64,000 nucleotides of DNA from Brachionus plicatilis (lineage: Eukaryota; Rotifera; Eurotatoria; Ploima; Brachionidae). The stretch lies in contig QEOQ01000141.1 of the NCBI GenBank assembly GCA_010279815.1, positions 1,420,176-1,484,175 on the forward strand, read 5' to 3'. Below are positions 45,510 through 56,075 of this stretch, one piece after another (the stretch's first letter is position 1; each line of letters starts with the position of its first letter). A program made the position numbers and the translations under genes. A model generated the notes under the pieces. The model saw only the letters and a program-made list of their open reading frames with translations. It had not been told where the DNA came from and ran no database searches.

Positions 45510-48500
45510 ATGAATCAAAGTAATCCTTTTGCTACCCTTATCCAAAACCCATCTTCCGTCTTGCCAACCGATACCAACAAAGATCAATCAAATGACATAA
45601 ATAATTTATACGAACTAGTATTCCAAATAACACTAAATCCTTTTTTCCAAAATGAATCAAAAGAAGCATTTTTGTTTATGGGAGAAGACTCCAACCATCC
45701 AGAACTCCTATCCAGAGAAAATTTGGACGAAGTATTCTAAATTAAAAAAAAATGCTTACTCTAATTTAAAGCCTAGGTTTTGCTACAACGTTTGATGCTA
45801 ACTGGCCAAGATTTCATCGACCGACGAATACCAAAAGAAAAGCCTCTGAAGGCAGGCGTTGGAGAAAACCAATTTTTCTATCTATTCGAGAGTTTTACTC
45901 GCTTGGAAAATTTGAAGAAAAAATTTTCCCAAATTAATTTGACTGATCACTACCATTTTATTCAAAATCTAATAATTGACATGTCTCGCACTGCCATTTC
46001 TGTGTTAGAGTCCGAACAAGACTCTTTGAGCAAAAAATTCTACAAATTAATAACAACTTATGGCCACGAAAGTGAACTTTTTTCAAAATTTTACCACTCT
46101 TTTATTAAACTAATTGACAAATCGGAAAATTTTTTTAGTTCCGAGTCTAGCAAAATGGAAGAACTGGTCGAAGACCCAGAGGAGCTAAAATTTTTGAACG
46201 AAATATTTTACCACTTTAACCAAAGTATAAACGTGCAAACATTCGACATGTATTCGAATGAATTTGGCAAAAGTTTACAACTCCTCAAGCTCATAACTGG
46301 ACCAAAACTGATGAAATACTTGTTCGTGCACAGCTCCTTTTTGCCTGAAAAGCCCCAGTCTAAAGGCCAGTCATGGCAAACCGATACTCTCATCGGAAAA
46401 CTTCTGACACCAAGCGTCCTGCCTCTGGAACACTACAAATTCCAGTCCATGTTCGGCGAACCCCAGCACCAATTTAGATACTTTCTGAACACCAGTCACA
46501 TGACTCGTCATGATATAGAAATAAATGAAAAGAGCATGCATCAGGCTCAGAGCTTGATCTCAAGCGAGTTGGTGTTTTTTTTCTACGACCACTTGATAAA
46601 AACGAACAGCAATGCCAAAATAAGAAACTTGTGGCTAAGATGGTGCAGCAGGTGTATGACGGACAACAAGGCCAAATGTCAAGAATGGTCAAATTACGGC
46701 CAAAATCCCATGAATATGTTCCTTGGCCAGAAAAATTATCCATCAGAAGGATTTTGGCTTAATTTGCTGGAAATATTTTTGAACTATTCCATGCCTTTTT
46801 GTGCCAACAGGCTCCAGGACAGCTCAAAATTGCTAAAAATCAATTACAACTACACAAATCCGAGTATTGGCGACAAAAGTTTGACTCTTCTGGACTCGGA
46901 GACCAAGTTTATTCCGAGCAGGGAGGCGGCCAACACACAAGAACACTCAAGCTTTAATTTTATTACCGACTCTTTTTTCTACACTCACAATCTAATCCGC
47001 TTCAGCTATCTAAGTTTATGCCAAAAGCTGACAAAGATAAACAGCGAACTGGCCAAGTGGCAGGAAATGTACCAGGATCTGGCGCATTCGACAGACCCGC
47101 AAATGTCGCGGATAAAAACTATGTTCGAAAATATGTCTTGTGAATTTTTGAATTTGTTGTCAGTGATGATCGAAGAGGGCCTTGTCAAAAAGATGAGCAA
47201 GTTTTTGTTCAACACAAGTCTTTGGCTGTCGTTTGTGTCCACCAAAGCCCAGAGGTCTCATTTTTCAAATGAAAAGTCTCAGCCCGTACAACTTTTTAGC
47301 AAAGAGGACTTTTTAGAAAAGAACACGAATAGCTTTAATTTGGACATTTTGTCAGTGATACCTGAATTTTTGCTCACGAACATTGTAGAATTTTTAACAT
47401 TTGTCAACAGATTCAAAGAAACCCTACTACCCGAATTGTTTTTGGACAGACTTGCTGCGGAAAATGAGCTGGACTATTCCACCTGGTACCTTTACTTGAT
47501 TTTGGCATTTATGGGCCGCCCGGACCGCTTGTTCAATCCTCACATCAGGGCGCAAATAGCCGAGTCTATTGAGTGCTTGTTGCCAAGACAGAACGCGGCC
47601 CTTTTGGACTTTCAAAAAGTTGTGTCCGAGAAGATTTTTTTAAACCACGAATGCTCGTTTTTGATCTGTGACTCGCTCATAAATGTGTTTGTGTCCATAG
47701 AAATGAGTGGTCAGTCAGTTCAATTTGAGCAAAAGTTCAACTACCGTCGGCCCATGTATGAGCTATTTGAGTACTTGTGGAACTTGCCAAGTCAAAGCTC
47801 TGCCACGGCCAAACACCGCAAACACAGGGATGAACTAAAAAGACTGGCTGACTACGCTTTGACCAACATTGAGAGCCATGAACAGCCTTTGTTTCTTAAA
47901 TTTTTGAATTATCTAATAAACGATGCCAATTATTTGCTGGTGGAAGGTTTGCTGCTGCTGGAAAAAATAAAGACCAGTCAGGACAAGCTGGAGCTGGACA
48001 AAATGGAAAAAAGTCTAAGCAATCAGCAAAGAAGCGAGCTGGAATCGGGCTTAAAGCAAATGGTAACGATGGCCAAATTTCACAATTTCATGAGTCTTAA
48101 AACAATTCAAACAATTAAAATGCTCACCACCGAAATCAAGGCCATTTTTTGTCACCAGGTCCTGGTGGACAGAATAGCCACAATGCTCAACGATTTTTTG
48201 CTGCATTTAGTTGGCAAAAACAAGCGCAAACAGTTAAAGGTAAGAAATTTTGATGAGGTAAAATTCAAGCCCAAAGAGATGGTGTCCATAATTTGTGACA
48301 TCTATTTGAACTTGGGAGAAAATAGGCAGTTTTGTGAGGCAATATGTCGCGATGGCCGCTCTTATTCGCCAGATTTGTTCCAATCGGCCATCCAGGTTTT
48401 GGAGCAAATCGGACGCGATCCTCTTTGGATTGAGCAATTTGTAGAATTTTACACAAAAGTGGACAGCATATCAGAGCAGCTAAAACTGGAAGAAGCTAGT

Positions 48501-48740
48501 TTTGATGACGCACCAGATGAATTTTTGGACCCTATCATGAGCTGTTTGATGGAAGATCCTGTTCTTTTGCCAAGTTCGAAGCAGATTGTGGACAAGTCCA
48601 CCATTTCAAGGCATTTATTAAGTGACCAGAACGATCCGTTTAACAGGGCTCCGTTGACTCTACAAGAAGTTGTTCCTGCTACTGATTTAAAGAAGAGGAT
48701 CGATGAATGGAAAAAAAGCAAATTGAATTCAAAAAGTTAA
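45510..48740 (+). CDS. UBE4A: Ubiquitin chain elongation factor E4 (UFD2 family, UBE4A-like)
   Basis: Exons 45510-45731 and 45777-48740 joined over a 45-bp GT-AG intron encode 1061 residues, close to the 1066 of human UBE4A and shorter than the 1302 of UBE4B. The N-terminus contains NPFATL and the join reads ENLDEVLLQRLM. The centre is the large alpha-helical Ufd2 core (about 280-900), with FEQKFNYRRPMYELFEYLW, FLKFLNYLINDA, ARFHNxM-type AKFHNFMSL and DGRSYSPDLF. The last 75 residues are a U-box (from about 984): DEFLDPIMSCLMEDPVLLPS, then DKSTISRHLLSDQNDPFNR. Such proteins bind E2 enzymes through the U-box and extend ubiquitin chains on substrates delivered to Cdc48/p97 and the proteasome. 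All landmarks are intact. An aataaa lies at 48814, about 75 bp past the stop. The E4A assignment rests on N-terminal similarity and length. Confidence 0.93.
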
Positions 48741-49734
48741 TTGTGTTTTCAGAAAAGTTTTTAGAAAGATAATAATTTTTAAAACGATATTTATTCTATT
48801 TATACTTAAATTAAATAAATCTTGATATTTAAAAATACAGCGATTTTTTTTTTCAATGGACCCAATCTTTTAACATGGTGTAAAAAAGTTAGCTAACTAT
48901 AAAGAAAAAACATTTCTATGGTCAATTAGCTGACGGTAAATTTTAATTTAAAACAAAAATTTGACACATATTTTGACACAATGATTAATTAATTGCTTAT
49001 TTTTCTTTATTTCACTTACAAAAAAAAAAAAATTAAACTTTATTTTGATTTTTTTTAAATATTTTATTCTGAAATAGCTTTATCTGGTTATGTCTATAAT
49101 ATAAACGCATCAAGATTGCAAAAAAACAACACCGGGTGTAAATCATCAAAATTTGTATAAAAGTGAATTTTTTTTTGATGCATTTATTCTTAATTATCTG
49201 AATTTAAAAGTACACTCATTTTCACCTAAAAAAAATTTTATCACCTTTTAATTTTGAATGAAAAAAAAACAACCCAAAACAACAAGGTTTAAAAATTTTA
49301 AATAATTTTTTTGATTTTTATTATTAAGCTTTTCGAAATATCGATTTACTTAAGAAGACCATTGTAGAGGTGTTATAAACATTTAACAAAATATAAAAAA
49401 AGCATAAATTTTCATTAAAATCATGATATTAGGAAAAAATTTTTTATTTTTTGTTATACAGTCAGCTTGCATTAAACTGAATATCATTTATAGAATATCA
49501 TTTAATTTAACTTTTTAGATTTCGTTCCATTTTCATATATGGCTGCATACGCTTCTAATTCAGATGAGTTTTTAATAAAATAGCGGTGTTAAATAGCAGT
49601 ACAAAAAATTATTTTCCTCTTTTTTAATTTTTTAAAAGAAAATAATTTATAATTAATAATTTGAGAAAATTATTTATATTTAAAAAATTAAAAAAGAGGG
49701 AAATAATTTTCTCAAATTAAAAGTTGATTAAATT
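48741..49734. other. Spacer after UBE4A with a hairpin
   Basis: No gene. A palindrome at about 49604-49727 has arms with cctcttttttaattttttaa and its complement. The remaining sequence is AT-rich. Confidence 0.5.
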
Positions 49735-49941
49735 TTAACTTATCGATTTATTTCCAAATGATGAAAACAGAAGATTTTCATTATTACCCAATTCTTCTAT
49801 TTTGGTAATGCATTGATCAAATATTTTGCCTAAACAATACTGATAACGTAAACCAAAATAATTAATTGCTTCTCTCGCATCCCCATGGTCTAATAATTTA
49901 TTCAAGAAATCACCTTTTTCTGATAATTCTTTAGGTTTTTC
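49735..49941 (-). pseudogene. Orphan coding-like terminal exon, unrecognised
   Basis: On the minus strand, after a plausible TTAG acceptor at 49942-49945, an uninterrupted 68-codon frame ends in TAA at 49735. It includes KGDFLNKLLDHGDAREAINY and FGLRYQYCLGKIFDQCI. Codon use and the absence of stops look like real coding sequence. Immediately upstream lies a GC-richer stretch with repeated ggaccc/gacccgg strings and no matching exon, so the gene is probably cut or rearranged. Family not recognised. Confidence 0.4.
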
Positions 49942-50563
49942 CTAATACATGGACCCAGACTCCGGAAAACGGACCCTGACTTTTTGAGCCTAAAACACGG
50001 ACCAGGACCCCTAAAATAATCTCTTACAGACCCGGACTACGACAAAAATTACTAAAAAATTTATATTTAAAAATACTAATAAAATTTATTGATATTTTTT
50101 TTCAATCACATAATCATTATTATAAAAATTAAAAAGAATTGTTTCAGATTGAGGTTTATTTTTTAAGAAATAACTAAATAAAATTAAAATAAATTTAAAA
50201 TAAGTTAAAAAAAATTTTAAATTTGGGAGGAAATTAAATTATTTTTAAAATTAAACAGTTTGTGAGTTTATCATAATAAATGATACATCAACTTTTTAGA
50301 AATACAAATAGGAAAAAATTGATCTGTCATTTTCATAAACAATCTTATCCGGGACGCTAAAGTTAACTAAATAATCAATTAAATTCTGCTTCAAATAAAA
50401 ATTGTTAGCTATATTTTTCGAAATTCGAAAATATAAGGTTCTTTGCTTTTGAAGTCATTCACCTAAAGCAACTTTAGTTAATTACAAATTTATTTTTCTA
50501 CCTTTCAGAAGCTACGTTTATAATCATATTTTTTAATCAAAATTATAATTAATAAGATTAATT
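49942..50563. other. Spacer with a gaccc-rich patch
   Basis: 49950-50040 carries several near repeats of acggaccctgac and acccggac, unusual in this AT-rich DNA. The remainder is featureless. Confidence 0.4.
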
Positions 50564-50725
50564 AATCTCAAGAAGGATCTCAAATTACAGTTTAAGCAAG
50601 AGAATGGACTAACTGACTCCGTTAAACTTTGCCTAAAAAATATTAACGACAACAAGTACTTTACGCTACTTATTAATTTAACTAAGTCATTTGGTAGTTC
50701 CAGTGGAACAAATATTGGTGTTTAG
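50564..50725 (+). pseudogene. Coding-like fragment, unrecognised
   Basis: A 53-codon frame without stops reads LQFKQENGLTDSVKLCLKNI and then YFTLLINLTKSFGSSSGTN before TAG. It is preceded by an aataag that could act as an acceptor. It is followed by T-runs and an (aat)n tract at about 50811-50826, which resembles the tail of a retroelement. Family not recognised; it may be a piece of a mobile element. Confidence 0.3.
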
Positions 50726-50930
50726 TTTTTTTTTACCTTTTTTTTTTTTATATATTTAAATTTATTTTTTTTTTTACTCTTTCTCCTTCAATGGAGGTTA
50801 ATTTAACAATAATAATAATAATAATTAATGATATCCTGGGACACTTTTTGTAGGATGATAATTTTTAAAAGTCAATTTACGATTGATTTGAAAAATTTGT
50901 TTGAAATTCTTCAAAATTGACTTTTATTTA

Positions 50931-51377
50931 CAGTGGTGCTATAATCTAACTTTTGTTGGTAATTTTACGTAAAATTATCAAATTCAAAAAAGAACGAATT
51001 CAAATTTTTTAAAATCAGTTATTTTTTGTAAAAATTACTTTTTTCCATCGTTTATATTTTATTTTACAGAAAAAAGAATCTTTTTATGTAAAATGCCGAA
51101 ATAGGAATAAAAACAGAATTTAACATTTTATTGAAAGAAAAATTTTTTCCGTGAAAATCCGATATTTTACCAAAAATCTGTTTATTTTTGACATTTGGCG
51201 ATTTACACATTTCTACGCTTTTTAGTGTGAATTTAAAAATTAACAAAATTACTTGTTGCTACCAGAAGAAAAAAAACCCAGACAAATTACGCCAAAATTT
51301 TTTAGATTAAGTAAAGTTACGCACTTTTGGGTAAAAAGGTGCATTTTTACGTAAAATTATCAAGATAAGTACCGCTG
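50931..51377. mobile_element. Tc1/mariner-like MITE, 447 bp
   Basis: TA on both sides (50929-50930, 51378-51379). Starts cagtggtgctataatcta and ends gataagtaccgctg, the imperfect complement. The subterminal region contains aattttacgtaaaattatca at both ends in opposite orientation. Non-coding. Related in structure to 19682-20983 and 55350-55797. Confidence 0.75.
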
Positions 51378-52079
51378 TATTTGACTTGTATTTGAAAAAA
51401 AAATTTAAAGTGCAAGTCTGACTTATATTTGTAAAATAATTTAATTCCTGCCTCGCGTAATTTTTGTACAACTATATTAATTCCTAATAAATTTTTAAAA
51501 TTTTTCTACATTAGATGCATAAATTTAGACTCTTACTGTATTGGAATTGAACAAAACTGCAATTTTTTATCATATCTTTTTTTAATTTTGTTTCGACTTT
51601 CGGTTTAATTCTATGTTTTAAATATACAATCAAACACTTGCAATAAATTTGATTATTAGGGTTCTTTGGAGTTTGTGAATTTTACCTATTTTCGGAAATT
51701 CATTTAAAGCTGAAAAGTTCTAGAAGCGAAGAATTAAAATAATATCTATTAAATTTGAATCTGACTAAAAATTAGTTCTTAAAATTTAAAATTTTTTAAA
51801 AATTGCGTTCTAAATCTAAATTAACTTGAATAATACACCCACTTAAATTTTTAAATTCGTTTCTTCTTTCGATTAAATCCTTTTGAATCCTAGTCTAGTA
51901 TTCGTATAAAAATATTAGAGACAATTTTTTCAAAAGTGGGCGATGTTTTACATACACATTACACTAAATAAAAAATGTTCTTATTAAAGCCGAAACAGTG
52001 TTCGAGTGGGTGTATTGCTACATTATATAAACTTTAGAATTTTTTAAATATTCTTAAATTGTAAAAGATTCGTTCAATC
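51378..52079. other. Spacer, nothing recognised
   Basis: AT-rich sequence without a supported gene or repeat; the right end is the leader of the small gene at 52080. Confidence 0.4.
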
Positions 52080-52330
52080 ATGAATAAAAATAAAATCAAT
52101 GACCAAAATTTAAATTTTGATACCAAAAAAAGTAAATTTTTTAGATTAATTAAGATTTTTTAAATTTTAAAATTAAAATTTTTCTAGCTCAAGACAATGT
52201 CTGTTTACGCATCGAAAAAATTGCAAAACTGTACCCAAATACAATGAAATTGTTAATTATTATTTTGATGATAATGTTTTTTATTTCTTTTATCATTTTT
52301 TCAACTTTTAATTTGGCATTAAAAATATAG
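52080..52330 (+). CDS. 64-residue tail-anchored membrane microprotein
   Basis: Two exons, 52080-52131 and 52188-52330, flank a 56-bp GT-AG intron; total 195 bp with stop. The frame is kept across the join (KKTQDNVCLRIEKI). Residues 1-36 are polar and Asn/Lys-rich; residues about 37-59 are strongly hydrophobic (LLIIILMIMFFISFIIFSTF), followed by only five residues. One C-terminal TM segment without signal peptide is the tail-anchor pattern. No homologue recognised. The support is the intact splice signals, phase match and GC-richer codons in the polar part; a chance arrangement is still possible. Confidence 0.5.
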
Positions 52331-52574
52331 TGAATTTATCATTATAACTAAAATTAGTTAATAAAAATTAAAACTAAAATTAATTTCAATTTTTGTAATT
52401 AAAAAAAAATATGATGTTTTTTGGAAATTATCAAAATTTTATCAATTTTCCAAAAATATTTTGAATATTTTGTTTATAAAATAAACAAAATCATAATCTT
52501 CGGTTTAATATTAGAATATTTTTTTTGAATTAATTAGGATGTGAAATAAATAAACTCGCTTCAACAAAAAAAAA
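52331..52574. other. Spacer, nothing recognised
   Basis: AT-rich spacer between the microprotein gene and the Gly tRNA. Confidence 0.4.
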
Positions 52575-52646
52575 TGCGTCAGCCGGGAGTCGAACCCGGA
52601 TCCGCTGCTTGGAAGGCAACAATGATAACCGCTACACCACTGACGC
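52575..52646 (-). tRNA. tRNA-Gly (TCC)
   Basis: 72-nt cloverleaf, anticodon TCC. It differs from the consensus Gly gene by one base just after the anticodon stem (G in place of A, near position 44), which leaves all stems paired. T-run (complement of the aaaaaaaaat before it) terminates it. Confidence 0.93.
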
Positions 52647-53000
52647 TACAAATTAAATATCATTTAAAATTTAATAATTATACAGAATTTTGTTTTTTAA
52701 AAAAATATGACTAACTTCGAATGTCCAGCTTCAGAGATATTAAATTTATATTGTGTATAGAATATAAAGATCTTTTTAAATTCTCTATTAACAACCAGGA
52801 ATATTGTCTTTTTTTGTTAAATAAACTGAAGACCAAGCTGATTAATCATTAAATTTCAAAATCTCTTTGAATTAAATATTTCCTTTTTTAATTTACAATT
52901 TTGATTTGAGCCTGATTCATCTCCACTATTTGAATAAAAATGTGTCAAATTAGACTATGCAATGGAAATGTAATGGATCGATCTTTCCTTGTGACAAATG
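52647..53000. other. Spacer, nothing recognised
   Basis: AT-rich, no gene. Its last 8 bases (gacaaatg) are the target duplication of the next MITE. Confidence 0.4.
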
Positions 53001-53116
53001 CAGAGTTGTTTAAAAGTTCAAAAAAAAAATGATGTCATGACTTTTAAATTTTTTTTTTCAAAAAAAAAGTCCGGACTTGGACTTGACTTGAGACTTGTGA
53101 CTTTTAAACAACTCTG
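53001..53116. mobile_element. hAT-type MITE, 116 bp, with 8-bp target duplication
   Basis: Starts cagagttgtttaaaagttc and ends gacttttaaacaactctg. The direct repeat gacaaatg flanks it at 52993-53000 and 53117-53124. The termini are nearly identical to those of 5274-5595, so both were mobilised by the same transposase. The interior has a ggacttggacttgacttgag stretch. Confidence 0.9.
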
Positions 53117-53124
53117 GACAAATG

Positions 53125-53496
53125 TAAGAAATTTTGTAGGAGAGAAGGTTTTCAAGTCTAAGTATTGGTACGACAGAGTACTAAGAATTTTGATAAATAA
53201 AAATTTTTTTAGATATAAAAAATTTTTCCTTTATCAAAATATATCAAAATTTTTGGTAAATAATTTTGGATTATTACTTAAATCTAGTCAAAATTTTCGA
53301 CATTCTACTACGCTTTTATCATATTTTTAAAAAACAATCAAATTTTTTTAAAATAATTTTAAGGGTCTTTTGAACTTGTTGATAATAAATTTTTCCTATT
53401 TTTCAAGCCAATTTTTCTTTACTAAAGTTAAGTTAAATTTAAAATTTTGGGAAAAAAATTGGCTTTAATTTCATTTTATTCAAATTTTTCAACAAA
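53125..53496. other. Spacer upstream of the ankyrin gene
   Basis: AT-rich without supported gene; contains the leader of the ankyrin gene. Confidence 0.4.
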
Positions 53497-54762
53497 ATGT
53501 TTCAGATAATAAACAGTTTGAGCAAAAAAACCTCAATAACAAGAGACGAATTCCAGACTCTGACTAAAGATTTAAATCTAGATGATTTAATAAATTTTAA
53601 AAATTCAAAAAACGGCGATTGTTTAATCCTAAAAGCAGCTCGAGATGGAAATTTAAATCTACTAAAAATCGTAAAAGAAATTAATCAAAATCTGAATTTT
53701 AGTGTGACCAACCATGACGGAAAAAATGCCCTTCATGAATCATGTCAAAATAGTGATTATGATTGTGTTAGATTTTTGGTAGACGAGTGTAAAATTGATG
53801 TTGACTCATTACGAAAAGGAGATTGGTAAAAAAACTTTTAGCTAAATAAAAATTATTTTAATTTTTTGATTTTTTTGGACCCCGTTAATGTTGGCTTGTA
53901 CAAAAAATAATTTAGAAATAATTAAATTTTTAATAGAAAAAAATGCGAGGATTGATCAAACTAATAAAGATAAATGGAATGCATTTATGATTGCTGTTAG
54001 GTATTTTAGGTTGTCAGAATACTATTAAAATTTTAATTATTTTTGTTTTTAGAGAAGGTAATATTGAAATCATCAAATACTTTTTGTCTTTAGACAAAAG
54101 TCTAGTAGTCCGAACTCGAAGCAGTAATGGAAGAACTCCTTGCCACACAACTTGTTTGCATGGTCATTTGCAAATTTTGAAATTAATGCTGGAAAAAAAT
54201 GAAGAAAATATAAACCAAATATTAACAGCCAGAGATTCTTGTGGGAATACACCATTAATGGAAGCAGTGATAGCTAATCATGTTAATATTGTTAAATATT
54301 TATTGAAATATGAATGCATTGACATTTTCGATAGAGATAATCTTAATAATTCATGTTTACATCTTTCAGCACAATCAGGTTCTTTGGAAGTATTTGATTT
54401 CGTGTTCGATATTTTTTTTAAAAAAGATAAAAATTCTGATTTGATTGAGAATTTTTCTGTCCTTAAAAACTTGTATTCAATGACTCCTTTACAAAGCGCT
54501 GTGAAGGTAAACAAAATAGTAAAGTTATGCTTTTGAAACACTTAATTTTATTTTTTAAAAGAATGGCAAGTCTAGTATAGTTAATTTGATTATTGAAAAA
54601 CTTTGCGGTGAAAGGTGTTTTTCAAAATTGCTGGACTTAACTTTCAAAAATAAGATGTTTGCATTGATAAATCAAAAAGACTGTCATGGAAGATCGGCTT
54701 ATGATATGGCATTGTCATCTAAATATGAAATAATTCTAGATTTTTTCAAAAAGTTTCTTTAA
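53497..54762 (+). CDS. Ankyrin-repeat protein
   Basis: Four exons (53497-53825, 53878-54000, 54053-54506, 54562-54762) give 368 residues. After a short helical N-terminus, about seven ankyrin repeats follow from residue 40. Clear ones are GDCLILKAARDGNLNLLKIV, DGKNALHESCQNSDYDCVRF, TPLMLACTKNNLEIIKFLI, WNAFMIAVREGNIEIIKYF, RTPCHTTCLHGHLQILKLML, NTPLMEAVIANHVNIVKYLL and SCLHLSAQSGSLEVFDFV. The last exon adds NGKSSIVNLI and ends DFFKKFL. Ankyrin stacks mediate protein binding; no catalytic or membrane domain is present, so the role is unknown. Introns 2 and 3 are normal GT-AG (52 and 55 bp). Intron 1 (53826-53877) has a GT donor, but its only position that keeps the repeat in frame ends in TG rather than AG. 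Either a rare non-canonical site, a sequencing error or a disabling mutation is present. Confidence 0.8.
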
Positions 54763-55347
54763 TATTTTCTTTTCAAAAAATAAAAAAATTTTTTTTCCTT
54801 TGATTTAAAAAATAAATTGTATCTTCAGAAGCTCAATCTGGATTTGCTTTTAATTTGATTTCCGAGACAATAAAGATCTTTATATCCGCTCTTTTTTCAC
54901 GATAAAATTTCTTTAATATTTCACTTTCAAACAAATCCTAGTGATTTTGATTTATTCTAAGGGCATGTTTATTTATATCTTAGTATTTTTCATTCATCGA
55001 AAATTTTTAATCGTTTTTAAAAAACAATATTAAAATTAACACAAAATATCATTAATTAAAAATTAAAATTTTTAATAATGTAAATTTTAAAAAAATGTTT
55101 TGATAATTTACTAGTAAATTTTTAAATTACTCATCAGTCAGTAATTATGCAAAAAAATTCTTAATTTAAGTGTAAGTAAATAAATGTTGATAAAAGTATC
55201 ACTGAGGCTCCAGTCTTGATTTCCCTATTGGCATTGATAAGTCGTTATTTGAATTAGCTTTTAAAGTTGGTTGTAAAATCAAATCAATTTGTGATTTTAC
55301 ATTTTAACTTTCATAAAGCTTTCATATCATAAAAACAATTATAACAG
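54763..55347. other. Spacer after the ankyrin gene
   Basis: AT-rich, no gene or repeat recognised. Confidence 0.4.
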
Positions 55348-55349
55348 TA

Positions 55350-55797
55350 CAGTGTTTAAAGTTAAACTGTATAATGGGTAAGAATACATCATTTTACGCA
55401 ATTTTACGTCAGAAAATGTAATCTTACATAATATTACATCATTTCTTGTATGTAAGAAAATGTTAGATAACATAATCTTACGTAATTTTACGTAAAATTA
55501 CACTAGTTTAAGAAAGTTTCGTTAAAAAGCTTACGGCCAAGTAAAAAACTGAATTTTAGAGGAAAAAGTGAAAAATCAATAAAAATTTGAATTTTATAAA
55601 AAAAATACGTTTACTTTCCTAATATTTACATTACTTGAAAAATATAATAGAAAATTACATATTATTACATTGTAAGAGGGCTAATTAAAAGAAAAAGTAC
55701 TAAACTAGTGTAATATTATGTAAGATTACATTTTCTGACGTAAAATTACGTAAAATGATGTAATCTTACCCATTATACAGTTTAACTATAAACACTG
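55350..55797. mobile_element. Tc1/mariner-like palindromic MITE, 448 bp
   Basis: TA on each side (55348-55349, 55798-55799). Begins cagtgtttaaagttaaactg and ends with the near-perfect complement. Matching arms extend about 100 bp and contain ttttacgtaaaattac and gtaatcttac strings. Non-coding. Same structural class as 19682-20983 and 50931-51377. Confidence 0.85.
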
Positions 55798-55799
55798 TA

Positions 55800-56003
55800 G
55801 TATTTAGCTTATTTCAGTAATTTATTAAAAGATTCCAGTAAATAAAACTTAAAGATATTTATGAAAATTTAAATTTTGCTTCAGTAAATTGTTAAAATAA
55901 AAAAATCAGTATAATATAAAGCTTTTGTATTTTTATGGTTTAGTTTTTACTGATAGACCAAAAAAAATAATATTTTCTTATAATTATTTTAAATATAAAA
56001 AAA
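55800..56003. other. Spacer, nothing recognised
   Basis: AT-rich spacer before the Asp tRNA gene. Confidence 0.4.
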
Positions 56004-56075
56004 CTCCGTGACGGGGAATTGAACCCCGGTCTCCCGCGTGACAGGCGGGGATACTCACCACTATACTATCACGGA
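56004..56075 (-). tRNA. tRNA-Asp (GTC)
   Basis: 72-nt cloverleaf identical to the consensus Asp gene; downstream T-run terminator on the minus strand. Confidence 0.95.

Noticed and set aside
45510..48740. UBE4B rather than UBE4A
   Set aside because: Both share core and U-box, but total length (1061) and the N-terminal NPFA and short N-region fit UBE4A; kept as UBE4A-like.
53826..53841. Canonical acceptor at 53839 for ankyrin intron 1
   Set aside because: The exon would read directly into a TAA and the intron would be only about 15 bp.
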